Positions 23,483 to 35,540 of a DNA stretch of 64,000 nucleotides are shown here, piece after piece. The stretch comes from Bactericera cockerelli (lineage: Eukaryota; Arthropoda; Insecta; Hemiptera; Triozidae): the NCBI GenBank assembly GCA_024516035.1, contig CM044959.1, positions 25,795,644 through 25,859,643 of the forward strand, in the 5' to 3' direction. Position numbers and translations under genes: made by a program. Each line of letters opens with the position of its first letter. The stretch's first letter is position 1. Below the pieces are notes generated by a model that was not told the DNA's origin, made no database searches, and saw nothing but the letters and a program-made list of their open reading frames with translations.

Positions 23483-26400
23483 CTGAAACGGAAAAAGACA
23501 GAGACGTTTCGCTTGATTGAACAGATGAAAAGAGATTTTTGGGAATCAACAGCATTCATTTGACAATATTATTTCAATTTTACAACATTATAATAATAGG
23601 TAATGATAATATCAAAAAGCTGTGGAAGATCAATCATTAAAAATTTACCGACAAAAAAAGGTCAATGTTTTTTGAGGTTGAATGTTCAATGTTACAATGT
23701 CCTTAAATTGTTTCCACAAGTTGGTGTAATACTCGTATTTAGTTATTGTAATTATGTATACATAAAAAGACAAACTCCTGAATTCAAAGTGATGTTTGTG
23801 AATTCTATGTTCAATTCACCAAGAAGATCTCAGCCCTAATGTCATACCTTCAAAGCTGTACTCATTCAAGGACATCAGGATCCCTTTTCCTTGAAACAAC
23901 CCTTTCTTCCAGTTCCCATAATAATAAATATCGTCGGAAAAACATGCGTAACCGAAACCATTAGGCAGATTCTCCCTCATCATTCCGTCATAGAGATAGA
24001 ATTTCAGAGCTCTCTCATCAATAGATTTCAGACCCAACGTTTTTCTGGGCCTCAGCTTTTTGGCAGCTTCAACAACGTCGTGAACATTTTCATCTGCTCT
24101 GACTGAACGTTTGTCTCCATTGATATTTTGATAGAATATACCTTAAAGGTAAGAAGAATCAATTATTTTAGGTCTCTTGCAAATTGAAGAGAAAAAAAAC
24201 ATAGTTATATCTCCCGTTGCATATGCACTCACTAATGAATATTTTAATGAAGAACTTAATATTTAAATTTATACACAATCAAATGACTAATTGTCAATAA
24301 ATTTCATGAAATATTTATTAGAAATATTTACTAAGCAACTGAAAGATTTTAATTTAATTTAATTTATTTATTTAATTTTAAGTGCAATACAAAACAGATG
24401 TATGTCAATTACAATGAAATTTGACATACACCCAATTACATTATAATACAGTGTTAAGAATGAACAATTGAATTTAATAAGTCCTATTTACCACCATATT
24501 GTACTGTTTTGAAAGCTATGAGCACCTAATCGAACTAACCAGAAGTCTAAGAACAAACCTCTTGGACAATGAGTCCTAAAATCCCTGAAGTTCGGCTCCA
24601 CATAGTCTATCCGCTCCTGTGCAGGGTCTGGCCTCACTTGGAATCGAGCATCGTTTACAAATTCATCCCATGTATCATTCTTCTTCTCTTCTCGGGCAAG
24701 GTTTTGAAATTCTTTGTAGATTTTTTTTAGATCTTGGAAGGTTATGCATTTGTTGTTTGTTACCAAGATTGGTTTTGTAGGGTCAAATGTAGGCTTCAGT
24801 GGTTTTTGAAATGACGCACTCAGAGACTGTTCCTCTTTTTTGGCGGGAAAGAGAAGCATGGTGTTAGATTTTAGGATGGTGAGTTAGTTTTTGTAACATA
24901 GTTACTATTATTACTCTGATGGGAAATGACTTTTGAAATACCTAACTAATGGAATACATACAATTATTGAAGAATGGACGGGATATTTTTACGATTTTTT
25001 ACGAATGGTATAAATAGAAACTCATAAAATAAGAAAATAAGAAAAGGTAACCAACCTCAAATAATATTATAACTGATGATTTGAAACAAGAAAGAAAATC
25101 ATTCAGCACTTGTTTATACCTGACACCAGGCAACTGTTATGTAAAGTAATACCTGAAGATATTTCTGTTGAATTTGAGTAAGTCTGGCATGACTCTTCAG
25201 CTCCATAAGAGCAGCAACTGCAACAAGAGCTCATATTGACATCACTGAGAGCTAAATGGCCGCCTGCGCTGTCATTAAAAGCCATATCGGCATTACTAGC
25301 CATATTGGAATCGGTGTCCGAGCCATGGATTTTTCTAGTTACTTCTTTGTAAATAAAATCGTACACAGAAGAATCGGTCTCTAAAATGTTCACAAAAAGT
25401 ATTGATGAATTATTGTTTTAATTCAATTATTGATTTTTTCAATTTCTAAGGACCATTAGGTATAGTAGCAATGTCGAAACGATCGTCTTAGGCTGCTTGG
25501 GGGTTAAATATCGCATATATAAATTGTAGTGATAAAAATTGGACTAAATGTAAAAAAAATAGATTTGATATTGTTTTAACTTTTAATCCTTGCAAGACTG
25601 GGTATTTCTCTTTCTCATTAAAATAACCTTATTAATAAATCAAATCTCCAAGTAAGGAACTTCCAGCCATTTTTATGAATGTTCCCTCTCAAGCCATATT
25701 CAAGCATCAGTTTCCAGTTTCATATAATTCATTGGGTAGAAACAAACGTCATCAAGGTGACTTCCTGATACTATTATTATCATTATTTAAAGTTATCATA
25801 TTTGTGTTAATCACAATCGTCATATTACAATTACTCAAACTCGCTTCACTAAAGTTTATCTTAACCTAGGACTTGAACCACCAACAATCAAGATACAAAT
25901 CTGCAACCCTATCGATCAAACTACCAAGCTCGGTCCTCATACTTTATAATATATTTATGATTGTAAGTTTTAGAAGCAAGAAAATGCATAGGTACTTAAC
26001 GTACTTTACTCATACCGTTTTCATTTTCCAGTTGGGTATGGAATGATTCACTATCATGCAGTTGGGTAATCCTAATCTCAGGCATTTCTGTATTTTCAGT
26101 TCTCGTATGGTTACAATCTCTTTCTTTCTTATATTGGGACAGCATCCAGCGCCCAGGACCTTCCATTTTCCCATTTGCCCAATGACCCTCGTATATTACT
26201 TCTGAGGTACCGTCCGGTAGATTCCTCCCTGAAAATTGTCATGAAATCCCTTTAAGCCATATTTACGAGGCATCATATTGATTCTTGAGAATTAATTAAA
26301 AGGAATTGAGCATGATTTCCAATAACTTTTCTGAACAAGTCAAGTTTTTTTGTAACTTGAGCGCCAATTTTTATTCCAGAAATTCGGCTATAAGAGAAAC

Positions 26401-26958
26401 AATTGTTATATACTTTGTACTTATGTGTATCTTCTTTTTTGTGTTGTTTTATCCCCAATGCCTACACACGGAGTACCGTAAATATTTGTAGAAGCACCTT
26501 CTCTCCTTCTTTAAAGTTTTGACAAGATATAAAAATAATATCTCTCAAGATCCTCACGTAGGTTCCCACTTCCTTGTCACTAATGCATCTTCTCCAAAGT
26601 GTCCACCCTACGTCTCTTCACTTTAACTTCGCCACAGCTCGAAAACTTTCGAGTATCTTTTCTTGTTTCTGCTAATTTTATTTGCTTTAGGTCAACGCAC
26701 AAGGCGTTATTATTTTCACGGAGAAACTTTATTTTCCCGTCTTGAAGTTGTAAAGTACCTGATAGTAAGGCCACCAAGTTTTGGTTTTTGTTTTTCTAAT
26801 CCGGAGATGGATTTTTCAGTTTTAGATTTAAAAAAGATCCCTTTCTTTCCGGAAGCCATTCGAGGCAAAAAAAAACGTTTCGTTTTGCTTTATACGAGCA
26901 GCCACATCTAGTCAAGGCAAACGTACATTGTTGTAACACCTATCAAAACATGCCTCCC

Positions 26959-27008
<50 letters not shown>

Positions 27009-29390
27009 GATGAGTGTTTCATAGCCGTTTTTATTTCGTAGCCATGAAACAGGAGCTACTGTAGACGCTTGTGGTCTGGGTTGTAGCCTGCCCATCCCGT
27101 AGTATGACTCCCCTCTGATGGGCGAGAAGTGACACAATACTTCCCAATTAGGTGCTGGGTCAACACGAGCGCACCGGAAGGTATCCCTTACAAACAATTG
27201 TAACCAAATTAAGAATACAAATTTTTGTCGGCACGGGGGATCGAACCCGGGACCTTCCGTATGGCAAGCGAGTGCTTAACGCTCAATGCTTAGTTCACAC
27301 ATACATTGTAAGAATAATTTATATTCCTATTTCATATTATACTCCTAGTTGCTCCAATTTGAGCGGAGTAGAAGGGAAATATGGTACTCGGAACTCTTGC
27401 CGCGTTTTACCACTGTAATATCTTATGTTTAAAATAATAAATAAAATGGTCAGTTGTTTTTAAAGAATATATTTATATCAAAATGTTGTCATTTTTACTG
27501 TCTACACTTTCAGCTTACTGGTATAGAAATAAGTTATAGTTTTAAACATCTATATATAACAACATTAATGGTTGTTATGAACAAAGAAAATTGTTGGTTG
27601 TTATAATATATGTAGGTATATTACAGAGAGAAAACAAAACCAAGGTGATTAACAATCATTGAAAAATGAGATCTACTTAGAAAATAGTTTGAAAAAGTTC
27701 AAACTCTGATATAAAAGCTCTGTTCAAAAGAATAATATGAATGGAACTCTAAACGATCAGCATAAGTGTTTAAAATTACGTTAAGTATTTGAAAACAGAA
27801 AATAGTATCTAAGAATAACAGCGAGATTTTTTTTTAAAAACCTAACATTTAATGTAAAAATTTCTTACCGTAAATTTTCCATCGTCTTACCGAAACCGCG
27901 TTTTTTTTTTTTTTTTTTTTTTTAGCTTTATTAGGAGGACAAAGTACAGGTAACAGTATAAAATTAAGAAAAGAAAATAAACAAACAAATGACAAAATAA
28001 ATAAGTAAAAAAAAGAAAATAACAATAATGTCCTACCTAAAAGGCGGGGTTATTGCCTGTGGCAAATAACCCCGCCACAGGCAATAACCACAGGCAATAA
28101 AAAAAAGCAAACGCGGCAAGAGTTCCGAGTACCATATTTCCCTTCTACTGAGCGGCGTTGATTATGCAGTCATCTCCTTGACATGTAGTTGGTAAAGTAT
28201 TCGTTCGTTAAAAAGGTGCCCTTATACCATATGCACGGTAAAAATTTACAATCATGACATACAAACCAAAATCAGATGAGAAGCTAATTATGAGCATATT
28301 ATCATTATTAGTATACGCTACAGTCCGCTACACCATCAGTTATGTACCTACTTCTATGGAACTTGTATTTTTTTTTTTTTTTTTTTTTTGATAGGTATAT
28401 GCTAGTATGTTGAAAAAAGTGAGTTATATAAAGCATCATGTACGGACCAATGTTTGCAGTTGTTCTCTAGATGGATTTTTACTTGTAGCATAAAAAATAT
28501 CAACGCCTGTTATACACGAGTAATATCAAGTATATTATTATATTGGTGTTATATTTATACAAACCCACGCTCAGATCTAATATATTATGTGAGTTAATCA
28601 ATTATTTATCAGTCAATCATTCGGTCATTATTTTTTATGGTTTGATATTTAGGGTACGATCAACAAACATTTGATGATTGAATTCTGGTTATAACGGAAG
28701 ATGTGTTGAATAGTTCAGTCTTTTTAAATTAAATTAGTAGGTAGATCTGTACATACAACTCGCTAGGCTAGGAGCCTCTGCATATAACTACCAATTTAAA
28801 ATCAAATTACCTACGATACTTTAAAAAAAATTAAATCAAATTACCTACGATACCTACCACAGTTTTGACTACGAATTACCTACCTATGTTATTGCTACAA
28901 AAATAAAATTGTATACCAATAATTTACTTAGCAGTTCAATCAGATCGAACACTACTAATTTGAAACAAAATAATAGATGGATGAATTCAGCTAACAAACC
29001 TTGGAAAAGCAGATGAAAATCAATATGACAGATTATTAAAAACATTATTTTATGGTTTCACCCGATTTTCTATTGAGGACTTAAGTTACTAACCGCTACG
29101 TTAATCAATTAATTTACTCCATGTCTATAACATATCCTCCTTGCAACTTGTTTATACGAACCGAGGCGTCCAAACCCATGATACAAGTCATTCTCAAAAT
29201 ATCCTTCATAGCAGAATTGTTCTTTATCAAAAACTTTGTAACCATAGCCGGATTTCTTATTGTTCTTCCAGGTTCCCTTGTAGAAATAGTCTTGGTGGGG
29301 ATCTACAAAGTAAGACGTAAAACCATTCCTCTCTGCCTTTTGCTCCAACTGCTTCACTCTAGAAGGTCGGTATTTATTCCTGAACGGCAT
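23202..29390 (-). CDS. MORN-repeat protein, six exons, 506 aa
   Basis: Six exons (29390..29162, 26228..26016, 25380..25153, 24834..24559, 24141..23848, 23482..23202) join in one frame of 506 codons plus stop. All five junctions are phase 1. MORN motifs are visible at the N-terminus (YKGTWKNNKKSGYGYKVF, YEGYFENDLYHGFGRL, YEGHWANGKMEGPGRW) and near the C-terminus (YYYGNWKKGLFQGKGIL, FEGQFENGVRLGHGVY, RGFWAKGSF). The start MPFRNKYR...KAERNG resembles the N-terminus of MORN3, so MORN3-like is the closest guess, but this protein is about twice as long because of a Ser/Cys-rich middle (exon 3) and a linker (exon 4). MORN repeats form beta-hairpin scaffolds that bind lipids or partner proteins, and MORN3-type proteins are linked to cilia and sperm (family knowledge). 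Introns carry SINEs and an inverted-repeat element. Weakest point: the exon 1 donor (CTCG|GTTCGT). Confidence 0.7.
23848..24141 (-). CDS. MORN protein, exon 5
   Basis: Acceptor TTACCTTTAAG|GTATAT, donor GAAG|GTATGA, 294 nt. Ends with two C-terminal MORN units (NGFGYACFSDDIYYYGNW, KGLFQGKGIL). Confidence 0.7.
24559..24834 (-). CDS. MORN protein, exon 4 (linker)
   Basis: A pyrimidine tract then AAAAAAG|AGGAAC as acceptor, donor AGAG|GTTTGT, 276 nt. Encodes a charged, probably helical linker (DLKKIYKEFQNLAREEKKND). Symmetric phase 1-1. Confidence 0.65.
25153..25380 (-). CDS. MORN protein, exon 3 (Ser/Cys-rich insert)
   Basis: Acceptor CATTTTAG|AGACCG, donor TTCAG|GTATTA, 228 nt. Encodes a Ser/Asp/Met-rich segment with the cluster SSCCSCCSYGAEESC. 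No known domain. Symmetric phase 1-1, so it can be skipped without a frameshift. Confidence 0.6.
25776..25925 (-). mobile_element. SINE family E copy in MORN intron 2
   Basis: On the plus strand it reads tgtgttaatcacaatcgtca, caattactcaaactcgcttc and a decayed B box (ggacttgaaccacc), the reverse of the family-E body and head. Confidence 0.55.
26016..26228 (-). CDS. MORN protein, exon 2
   Basis: Acceptor AATTTTCAG|GGAGG, donor AACG|GTATGA. Encodes the third MORN repeat (YEGHWANGKMEGPGRW) and a charged linker. 213 nt, phase 1 on both sides. Confidence 0.7.
26960..27284 (-). mobile_element. SINE family C copy in MORN intron 1
   Basis: A 46-base T run (its A tail) is followed by the reverse of the whole family-C body and head (B box gggttcgatcccc read on minus). 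Length and sequence closely match the copy at 13893..14202. Confidence 0.8.
27367..28149. mobile_element. Inverted-repeat element, 41-bp TIRs, 6-bp target duplication
   Basis: 41 bases from 27367 (agtagaagggaaatatggta...) recur perfectly inverted at 28109..28149. Immediately outside both ends is gagcgg (27361..27366 and 28150..28155), a likely target-site duplication. The 783-bp inside is AT-rich, has no transposase and contains a fragment of SINE family G. It lies in MORN intron 1. The superfamily is not identified. Confidence 0.75.
27901..28095 (-). repeat. SINE family G, 3' fragment
   Basis: A T run, then agctttattaggaggacaaa and the word cctaaaaggcggggttattg match 32684..32868 and the 3' half of the full copy at 47690..48036. 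The last 50 bp are scrambled into a short inverted repeat (gcggggttattgcctgtgg against ccacaggcaataaccccgc-type words). Confidence 0.65.
29162..29390 (-). CDS. MORN protein, exon 1
   Basis: ATG at 29390. Contains the KAERNG motif and two MORN repeats. The donor CTCG|GTTCGT is non-ideal, chosen because its phase 1 alone fits the next exon and restores an unbroken MORN repeat (GRNLPDG). A neighbouring GTATAA would give the wrong phase. Confidence 0.6.
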
Positions 29391-30351
29391 TACAGGAGGG
29401 CTGACAGCACGGAAAATTTTAAACTTATGAAGAAATTTGCCATTTTAGCCATTTGTGATTTTAGATTAAGGCTAAGCCAACTTCGATGACACTTGATACA
29501 CCAGTTTTTGCAAAAATTTACAAACGTTTTGGTCGAAGTTTGACCAATCTCTCTCGTGATGGTTCCTATTCCCGGACTAAGCAAAGTTGCATGCGTGAGG
29601 TTTATGTGAGTTTGTAGCAAATGGACTTCACTCTAACAGAATGGTTGCAGAAGATAAAGAGACGTAAATAATGCAAGTTTGAGCATCGATGCGGTACCTA
29701 CATCCAAATTCGTTTTTCTCCCCAAATAAAGTCATAAAATCTTTATTCTTATCTAATATAAAATAAAAGTAAACAAATTTCTATTGATCACTCCAAAATT
29801 TCACATGCAGGACTTGTTATGTCTAATAGACACAAGAAAACAACTCGATAAGACGAAAACTGTAGAGAAAATTGGATGGAAAGATTCAGGAGGAAGTGAG
29901 AAGAAACATAGCAAAGAGATATTTATAGACGTCATGGAGTGTTTTAATAACGGCAAGGAAACAGCCCCGCCCATCCACCCTGTCAAGAGCAATAAAATAT
30001 AGAGAGCACAATATATTAAGAACAATTTCTTTTCCTCTTTGTCACGGCCTTCATATATTTTCTTTTTATGGGCGACAACATAGCGTGAGCAATTGAGAGT
30101 TCGTCCTGGCCTCAATTCGGGAGGTTACTTCCAAGAGCTGGAATACACCACGTCAATTTTGCTTCATATCTCTTAAACATCTAGGTCATTCCAGACGGTT
30201 TTAACTTCAATTCGCTGGAAATGGTCACTGGTCACCCATTCTAGTCTAAAATTCGCTAAACCAAAACCAAGTCCCGGAAATTTGGCTATCAAAAATTAGA
30301 AGCTTTTGTGGTTTTGACACAGAAAAAAATATATAAAAAAATCTCTAATGG
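29391..30351. other. Upstream region of the MORN gene
   Basis: Contains the presumed promoter and 5' untranslated sequence, but no clear element can be named. Short open frames on both strands overlap and have no splice context. Confidence 0.35.
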
Positions 30352-30474
30352 CCGAACTATAAAATAGGATTACGTCTTGTTGGAGTTTCAACCAATCAGA
30401 GGGCACTATAGTCTGACTTGTGAGACGGTGACGGTCTGCTTAAACCACTTTTTTTATCCTATTTTATAATTTGG
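30352..30474. mobile_element. Small fold-back MITE-like element
   Basis: ccgaactataaaataggat (30352..30370) pairs with atcctattttataatttgg (30456..30474) at 17 of 19 positions. The 123-bp unit has no coding capacity. It carries an intact-looking centre (caaccaatcagagggcacta). Confidence 0.45.
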
Positions 30475-32683
30475 TAGGTAATTAGTTTCCTCTCATACCT
30501 CCGCCTTGTCTTGCTCTTGCTTGAGACTGAGAAAACATGAGAATTTGAAAAGTTCTGTCATCGACTTGATCCATTCATTGGAAAGAGAAATTGCAATTAG
30601 TGACAACACCCAAGTTGAGCAAAAAACGAACGAGGAAGTTTGGCTTATCAGTTGCATTCATTCGCTCACACATTACATACCAATCGTACCATACTCGTTT
30701 GCTCAGATTAATACTCTCAGATTTCAACTCAATACAATCCATCAAAATTGAAGGTAATTGAATTTAAAAATCTCAACTTGTACAATGTCTACAAAGGTAG
30801 CGTTATGACTACATTAGAGCATACCAGGAATAAAATCCTTGGCCCAGTGGCGGAAGCTCCTTGCTATACATCGAACCAGACTAGCAGAACTGCGGAACAT
30901 GAAGTTGATTGAAACAGTTTATTCACCCTTAGGTGTTCAATTTATCGAATCATTTGTCAAGAGTTGCAAACAGTGACTTGCCATTCAAGTTGTGCACAAT
31001 GAAGCACAATACAAATCCAACGTGCTGTCATTCGGTTACCTAATTGCACGTTACAAGTACATTGTTCCTCAAAAATAGTATGACTTCTACAATTGGTAAC
31101 ATTCGGTAGGAGTAAATGCGATTTCAATTGTAATTTGATCAATTTCGCAACATGGATGAAAGTTTGCCTGTAGTGTCCGTCCATAACAAAAGTACTGAAT
31201 GTTGGTAACATAATAAATGCCGGGAGATTTGTTACTCACCGGTTGAATCCACCAGGTAGATTGGTGTGGCTCGTGTATACGTTCGATATTATTTTTAGAT
31301 GAGCTTGCTCTGAAGTAAAATGGAGGATGGTAAAATTTAAAATGTCAGACACTAGTTGCACACTTGTCGTATGAGTTGTGTGCATTTTTTACTTAATATG
31401 TTGTTAACATAAGAGGTCTCATACACCTAAAGAACGTATAATGTATTAAGATATTTAAAACTGCAAATCAACTTCAGCTAATCGAAACCGACCTCAGTAG
31501 CTTGATTGATAAAGCGACGGACTTGTAACCTGGAGGAGTTTCAACCATTCACAGCGCTAGGTTTTGTAAGCTTTTTTGCAAGTTAGTCCTTATTTCCTTA
31601 TGTTCTATACTATCCTGAAGACTTTGGACTGCTTTTTGCTTTAACAGATAACTTATCTGTTGATTTCCGTGACTGTTATCTTTGGATTTAGAACAATAGA
31701 CCGTATCCATCGTAAATATAATTTACTAAAATATGTATGTGGTATTGTGGGCAGTTTATTGCTCGCAATAAAACTTTAACATTATATAATACGCCCCGAA
31801 TCATGTGAATAAGGCAATTCAAGTATCTACGTTGCTTTCTCTGGAGCACGCATGTGAAGATCTTACGCAATCTTTCCAGGAAAATAATATACATTTCATT
31901 TATGTTTGCCTGCAATACTTCAAGCTTTGGGACATGTATGTTGTTCATTGTTAGCTGGAATCGTAGGTGGTATGATACCACCTGTATCCTCCTAGAATTC
32001 TCTCATCAAGGAACTTTAAGTACCTATCAATGTTTAAGTGTTGCTTACATCTATTTCTTTGGTTTGTTTAAGATATTTGATACAAACATATTATGTAAGT
32101 AGGTAGGTACCCATTTTTAGTTAAAGTAATTTGCATAGCATATAATAAATTATGTATAACTAAATAATATAAAACAGACACTTGGACAGTGTTAAAATGT
32201 TTAAATTAGGCATCGAAGAAACTCAAACAATCAATAAAATTTTATTGCACTAATAAGTTACATTAAAAAACCTTATTCATGAATCTTGAAAAAGCTGATC
32301 TAAAGTGTTAAAAATGTACACATATTATGTATACATACAATTGTACACATTTTATTTTCGAATATCCACAAGATTCTTATAATTATGTAAGCTCTAATGG
32401 CTAACAGGTTTACTAAAATGATGTTACCTATACAAGTGTTGCACATACTTATTAACACTTAATATTACTATAGCATAATTACTACATACTAAACTCGTAA
32501 ACTACCTGTTGTAGATGCGAATTTCCTCATGTTAATGACGAGTATGTGCTGTTAATTAATTTGAAAAACGTTTGAAGTCAGTTTTCAGTAGATATGACTA
32601 CATTTTAAAGTACTCAGATATTGGTGACGTAAGCTGAGCAGTCAGTCATTTTATTACATACTTTCTCTGCTAGATGACCCTTT
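30475..32683. other. Intergenic DNA with a SINE-E head fragment
   Basis: No gene is seen. At 31495..31556 cagtagcttgattgataaag and cgacggacttgtaacctgga form a family-E tRNA-like head without a body. The open frame over 31688..31981 (minus) has no family resemblance I recognise. Confidence 0.35.
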
Positions 32684-32868
32684 TTTTTTCAAAGCTTTAT
32701 TAGGAGGACAAAGTACAATAGTAACAGTATAAAATTAAGAAAAGAAAAAAAAACAAACAAATGACAAAATAAATAAGTAAAAAAAGAAAATAACAATAAC
32801 GTCCTACCTAAAGGGCGGGGTTATTGCCTGTGGCAATCTCTTCTTTGCCACAGGCATACTATGGATAG
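32684..32868 (-). repeat. SINE family G, 3' fragment
   Basis: Nearly the same sequence as 27901..28095: caaagctttattaggaggac, an A-rich middle, then ctacctaaagggcggggtta and ttgcctgtggcaatctcttc. It ends 20 bp before the stop codon of the exon at 32887..33256, so it may form part of that gene's 3' untranslated region. Confidence 0.65.
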
Positions 32869-32886
32869 AATCATAGATAAGTTTAC

Positions 32887-33256
32887 TTATTGCAAAGAAA
32901 CATAATGGATTTCTCTGGAAATACTGGCGGTCTCCGGCTCCTCAATGGGCGTGCTGGGCTCGGCCGCCTCTTTGCATTTGGGCAGATCGAAGGGCAGGCG
33001 AGAGGGCTCACAGCCCCGCACGGAGAACTTGACAACTGTGTTGGGGTCTTCTATTCTCCTGGTGACGTTGTGGACGATGGCCCTGGTGTGCGTGACGTCA
33101 CTGAAGAACCAGCCGTCCCAGGGTCTCCTCCGAGGCGGCGCCTCCACCAGGCCGACTCTCTCCTTGGCCTCCTGGAGGGGCGGGGTGGGGTGGCTGCCGG
33201 AGGGCCAGAAGAATCTAGCTGCGGCCTCCGCGCGCGGGGCCTCGGTCTGAAGAATC
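32887..33256 (-). CDS. Last exon of a small secreted protein
   Basis: Acceptor CTGTTCCTCCTCAG|G at 33257 opens 122 codons to a stop at 32887. The exon is markedly GC-richer than all DNA around it, which argues for real coding use. The protein part is proline- and arginine-rich (EAPPRRRPWDGWFFSDV), has an N-glycosylation-like HNVT site and two cysteines (RGCEPSRLPFDLPKC), and ends HYVSLQ. It enters with one leftover base, which fits the phase-2 exit of the signal-peptide exon at 45742..45980. If joined, the intron is about 12.5 kb and the pre-protein about 200 aa. Alternatively it belongs to another gene whose 5' exons I did not see. Confidence 0.5.
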
Positions 33257-33316
33257 CTGAGGAGGAACAGATAGTTCAATATGAAGGTATTAATAATTAT
33301 TTATGCAAGTACTCGT

Positions 33317-33420
33317 AGATGGACATGAAAGGAGCCTAGACATTGGATCTGGGCGTCCATATAATCCTCTCACCACCGTGATTTAGGTATCAATACTTAT
33401 CTCACGGACACGGAATTATT
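33317..33420 (+). repeat. Dispersed repeat H, copy 1
   Basis: tggacatgaaaggagcctag, atctgggcgtccatataatc, ctcaccaccgtgatttaggt and atctcacggacacg recur inverted at 54114..54214. The class is unknown and it has no open frame of note. Confidence 0.7.
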
Positions 33421-35237
33421 ATTATATATGCAAGTAGAAATTCCTTATACAAAGATTGAGTCTGGCAATTCAAAAAGGGAATGCTGTGAGCATAATGGGG
33501 TCTATCCCCGACGATAACAAAATGGACGAAGTTTTCTATTTGTAAAAACTAAATAAAGCATTTGTTAAGTAGCTACTCACCGTGGCTAAATGGAATAGCG
33601 CACTGGCTTACACTCACAGTGACCTGGTTTCTATATACTGAATAGTGTATCTCATAATAATAATAATAATAATAATATAAAAAAATCACCCCACCACGAC
33701 TACATGTCGATTTCAAACTTTCATACAACCCGCAATTTTTCTTTTACAAATTAATTTCTTTATTCTATAAGAAAAAAACATTCTTAATCCAGAAGAGGTG
33801 AAAAGCAGGTATATTCTTAAATTGAAACAGGTTCAATATGTCATCGGCTCTACTTAATTGACAGCAGAAGGCAATTTCAATTAATTAGCTTTTTATTGAG
33901 CGAAAGTCAGCTTGTAATTACATTCTACCCTTGACGTGCTGACATTTTCTACCTAGAAAGCTCTGTTACAGCAATTCTATACCTACAGGAATTGATTAGT
34001 ATTACAGGAAAAGGATTGCTTGTTAATCAAATTTCAGTTGCTACAAGTTGCTTACTTTTATTTAGAAACAACCTACTAGATTCTAGAAGTACATTTATAA
34101 GACATTGATAATCATGAAATATTGGGTGTTGTATTGAATCATCAAAAAAAAGTAGACCAGTTAGACTACGGGTAAGTCTCGACAGGTGCCTCACCCCGAC
34201 TTTAGAGCTAGACCAAAATCTAGCAACAATAAACCGCTTATAATATACTTGATTGGTATCAAGCAAAACGCTAGTTTTGCAACGCCAAGATAAACAAAAC
34301 GAGCGTGCTATACTTACGCTAAACCGAGTTCGTATGTATTTTCTTTTGTAATTTTGACCTTCTTAAATAAAACTTCTTAATCTTTTTTCTTCATATTCGT
34401 GTTTTCCTCGTCGAATAGAAGATGATTACTTTTTATTTGACCTTTTTCTGACACCCCTAACCGCTTTTACGAGCACCCCCAAAATTAGTAAAAGATTCAT
34501 ACTTTGGTCTTTTTTTTTTCCGCATTCGACTTACCACGGGCATATGGTTCAAGTTAAAATTATGACATTTTGGATATGGGTTCTTAATGCTTGCAGCTCG
34601 AGGTTTTAACAAAAAAAAAAACTTCCGCGGTCACTCGGCGGCGCTTTGGCGGTATTGCCTGTATCTCAAATGCGGCTGATAATAGAAAGCTGAAACTTTG
34701 TATGTTTATTATTTGACCAATTTACAGCTTTTTTTATTCTGTGTAATTTTTTTATAACTATAACCATTTATGAGTTATAACATATTTTGTTGATTTTTGA
34801 CGTTCACCGACTTTTCTTCACGTAATCACATGTATCGCTATTAAGGCTTTATTCTATCGAGCTGAAACTTTCAGAACATATTCCTGAGTCTTGTCAGATG
34901 ATTCCTCGTCAGAATAGCCGTCTTCAAAAAATGTACGGTTTTTGAGTTATAAGCTCCTTAAGTCATTGGTAGCGCACAATATAATTTCGATTAGAGTACC
35001 TAATGTTCTCCGAGTATCAGAGCTCAGGGATTCCTCAAATGAAATATACGTAATGGCTGTGTTTGCTGCCTTTCTTTCTTCGATCTTTTTTAGGTTATTT
35101 GGTCTTATAGATGAATGTATTTTTCTTCGTCTAGCTTTTTTTAAAGATATGAGTGAGATTATTCAATAAAATATCTAATATCTTTAACAATATCATATTG
35201 AAAATACCTACTTGATCTAATGCACATAATAATTATG
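33421..35237. other. Intron or intergenic DNA
   Basis: Holds a tRNA-like scrap at 33573..33630 (gtggctaaatggaatagcgc), an (AAT)n microsatellite at about 33655..33677, and a dispersed repeat at 34325..34430 also found at 22960..23060 (gttcgtatgtattttc, gtcgaatagaag). No gene is supported. Confidence 0.4.
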
Positions 35238-35537
35238 TATGATTTTATTTGTGGTGAAGCACAAGGCCTCTTTACAATTTTTTGTGGGTAGCGCTGCATT
35301 ACTAAGAGCCTCCTTCACATTTCGAATTATTCTATTACATTAATTTCTTTTTACTCTGGTAATGCCGCCACTGGTCGTTACTCATACAAGTAACTACACA
35401 TTTTTCCTCACGAGGTATGAGTGGACCCCAAACATCCAAGTACAGAGCAGAAAAATTCCTGCCCCGCTGGGAATCGAACCCAGGTCACCATGTGTGCAAT
35501 GCCTAGCGCGCTAACTCACTCTGCCACGGTGACTACT
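35238..35537 (-). mobile_element. SINE family B copy
   Basis: A full-length minus-strand copy, from attttatttgtggtgaagca to the head (ggtcaccatgtgtgcaatgc). The flanks resemble each other (aatgcacataataatt at about 35219 and aatgtacataatataatt at about 35539) and may be a diverged target duplication. Confidence 0.75.
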
Positions 35538-35540
35538 TAA

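Noticed and set aside
31688..31981. 97-aa minus frame
   Set aside because: No signal, domain, splice context or composition shift; probably chance.
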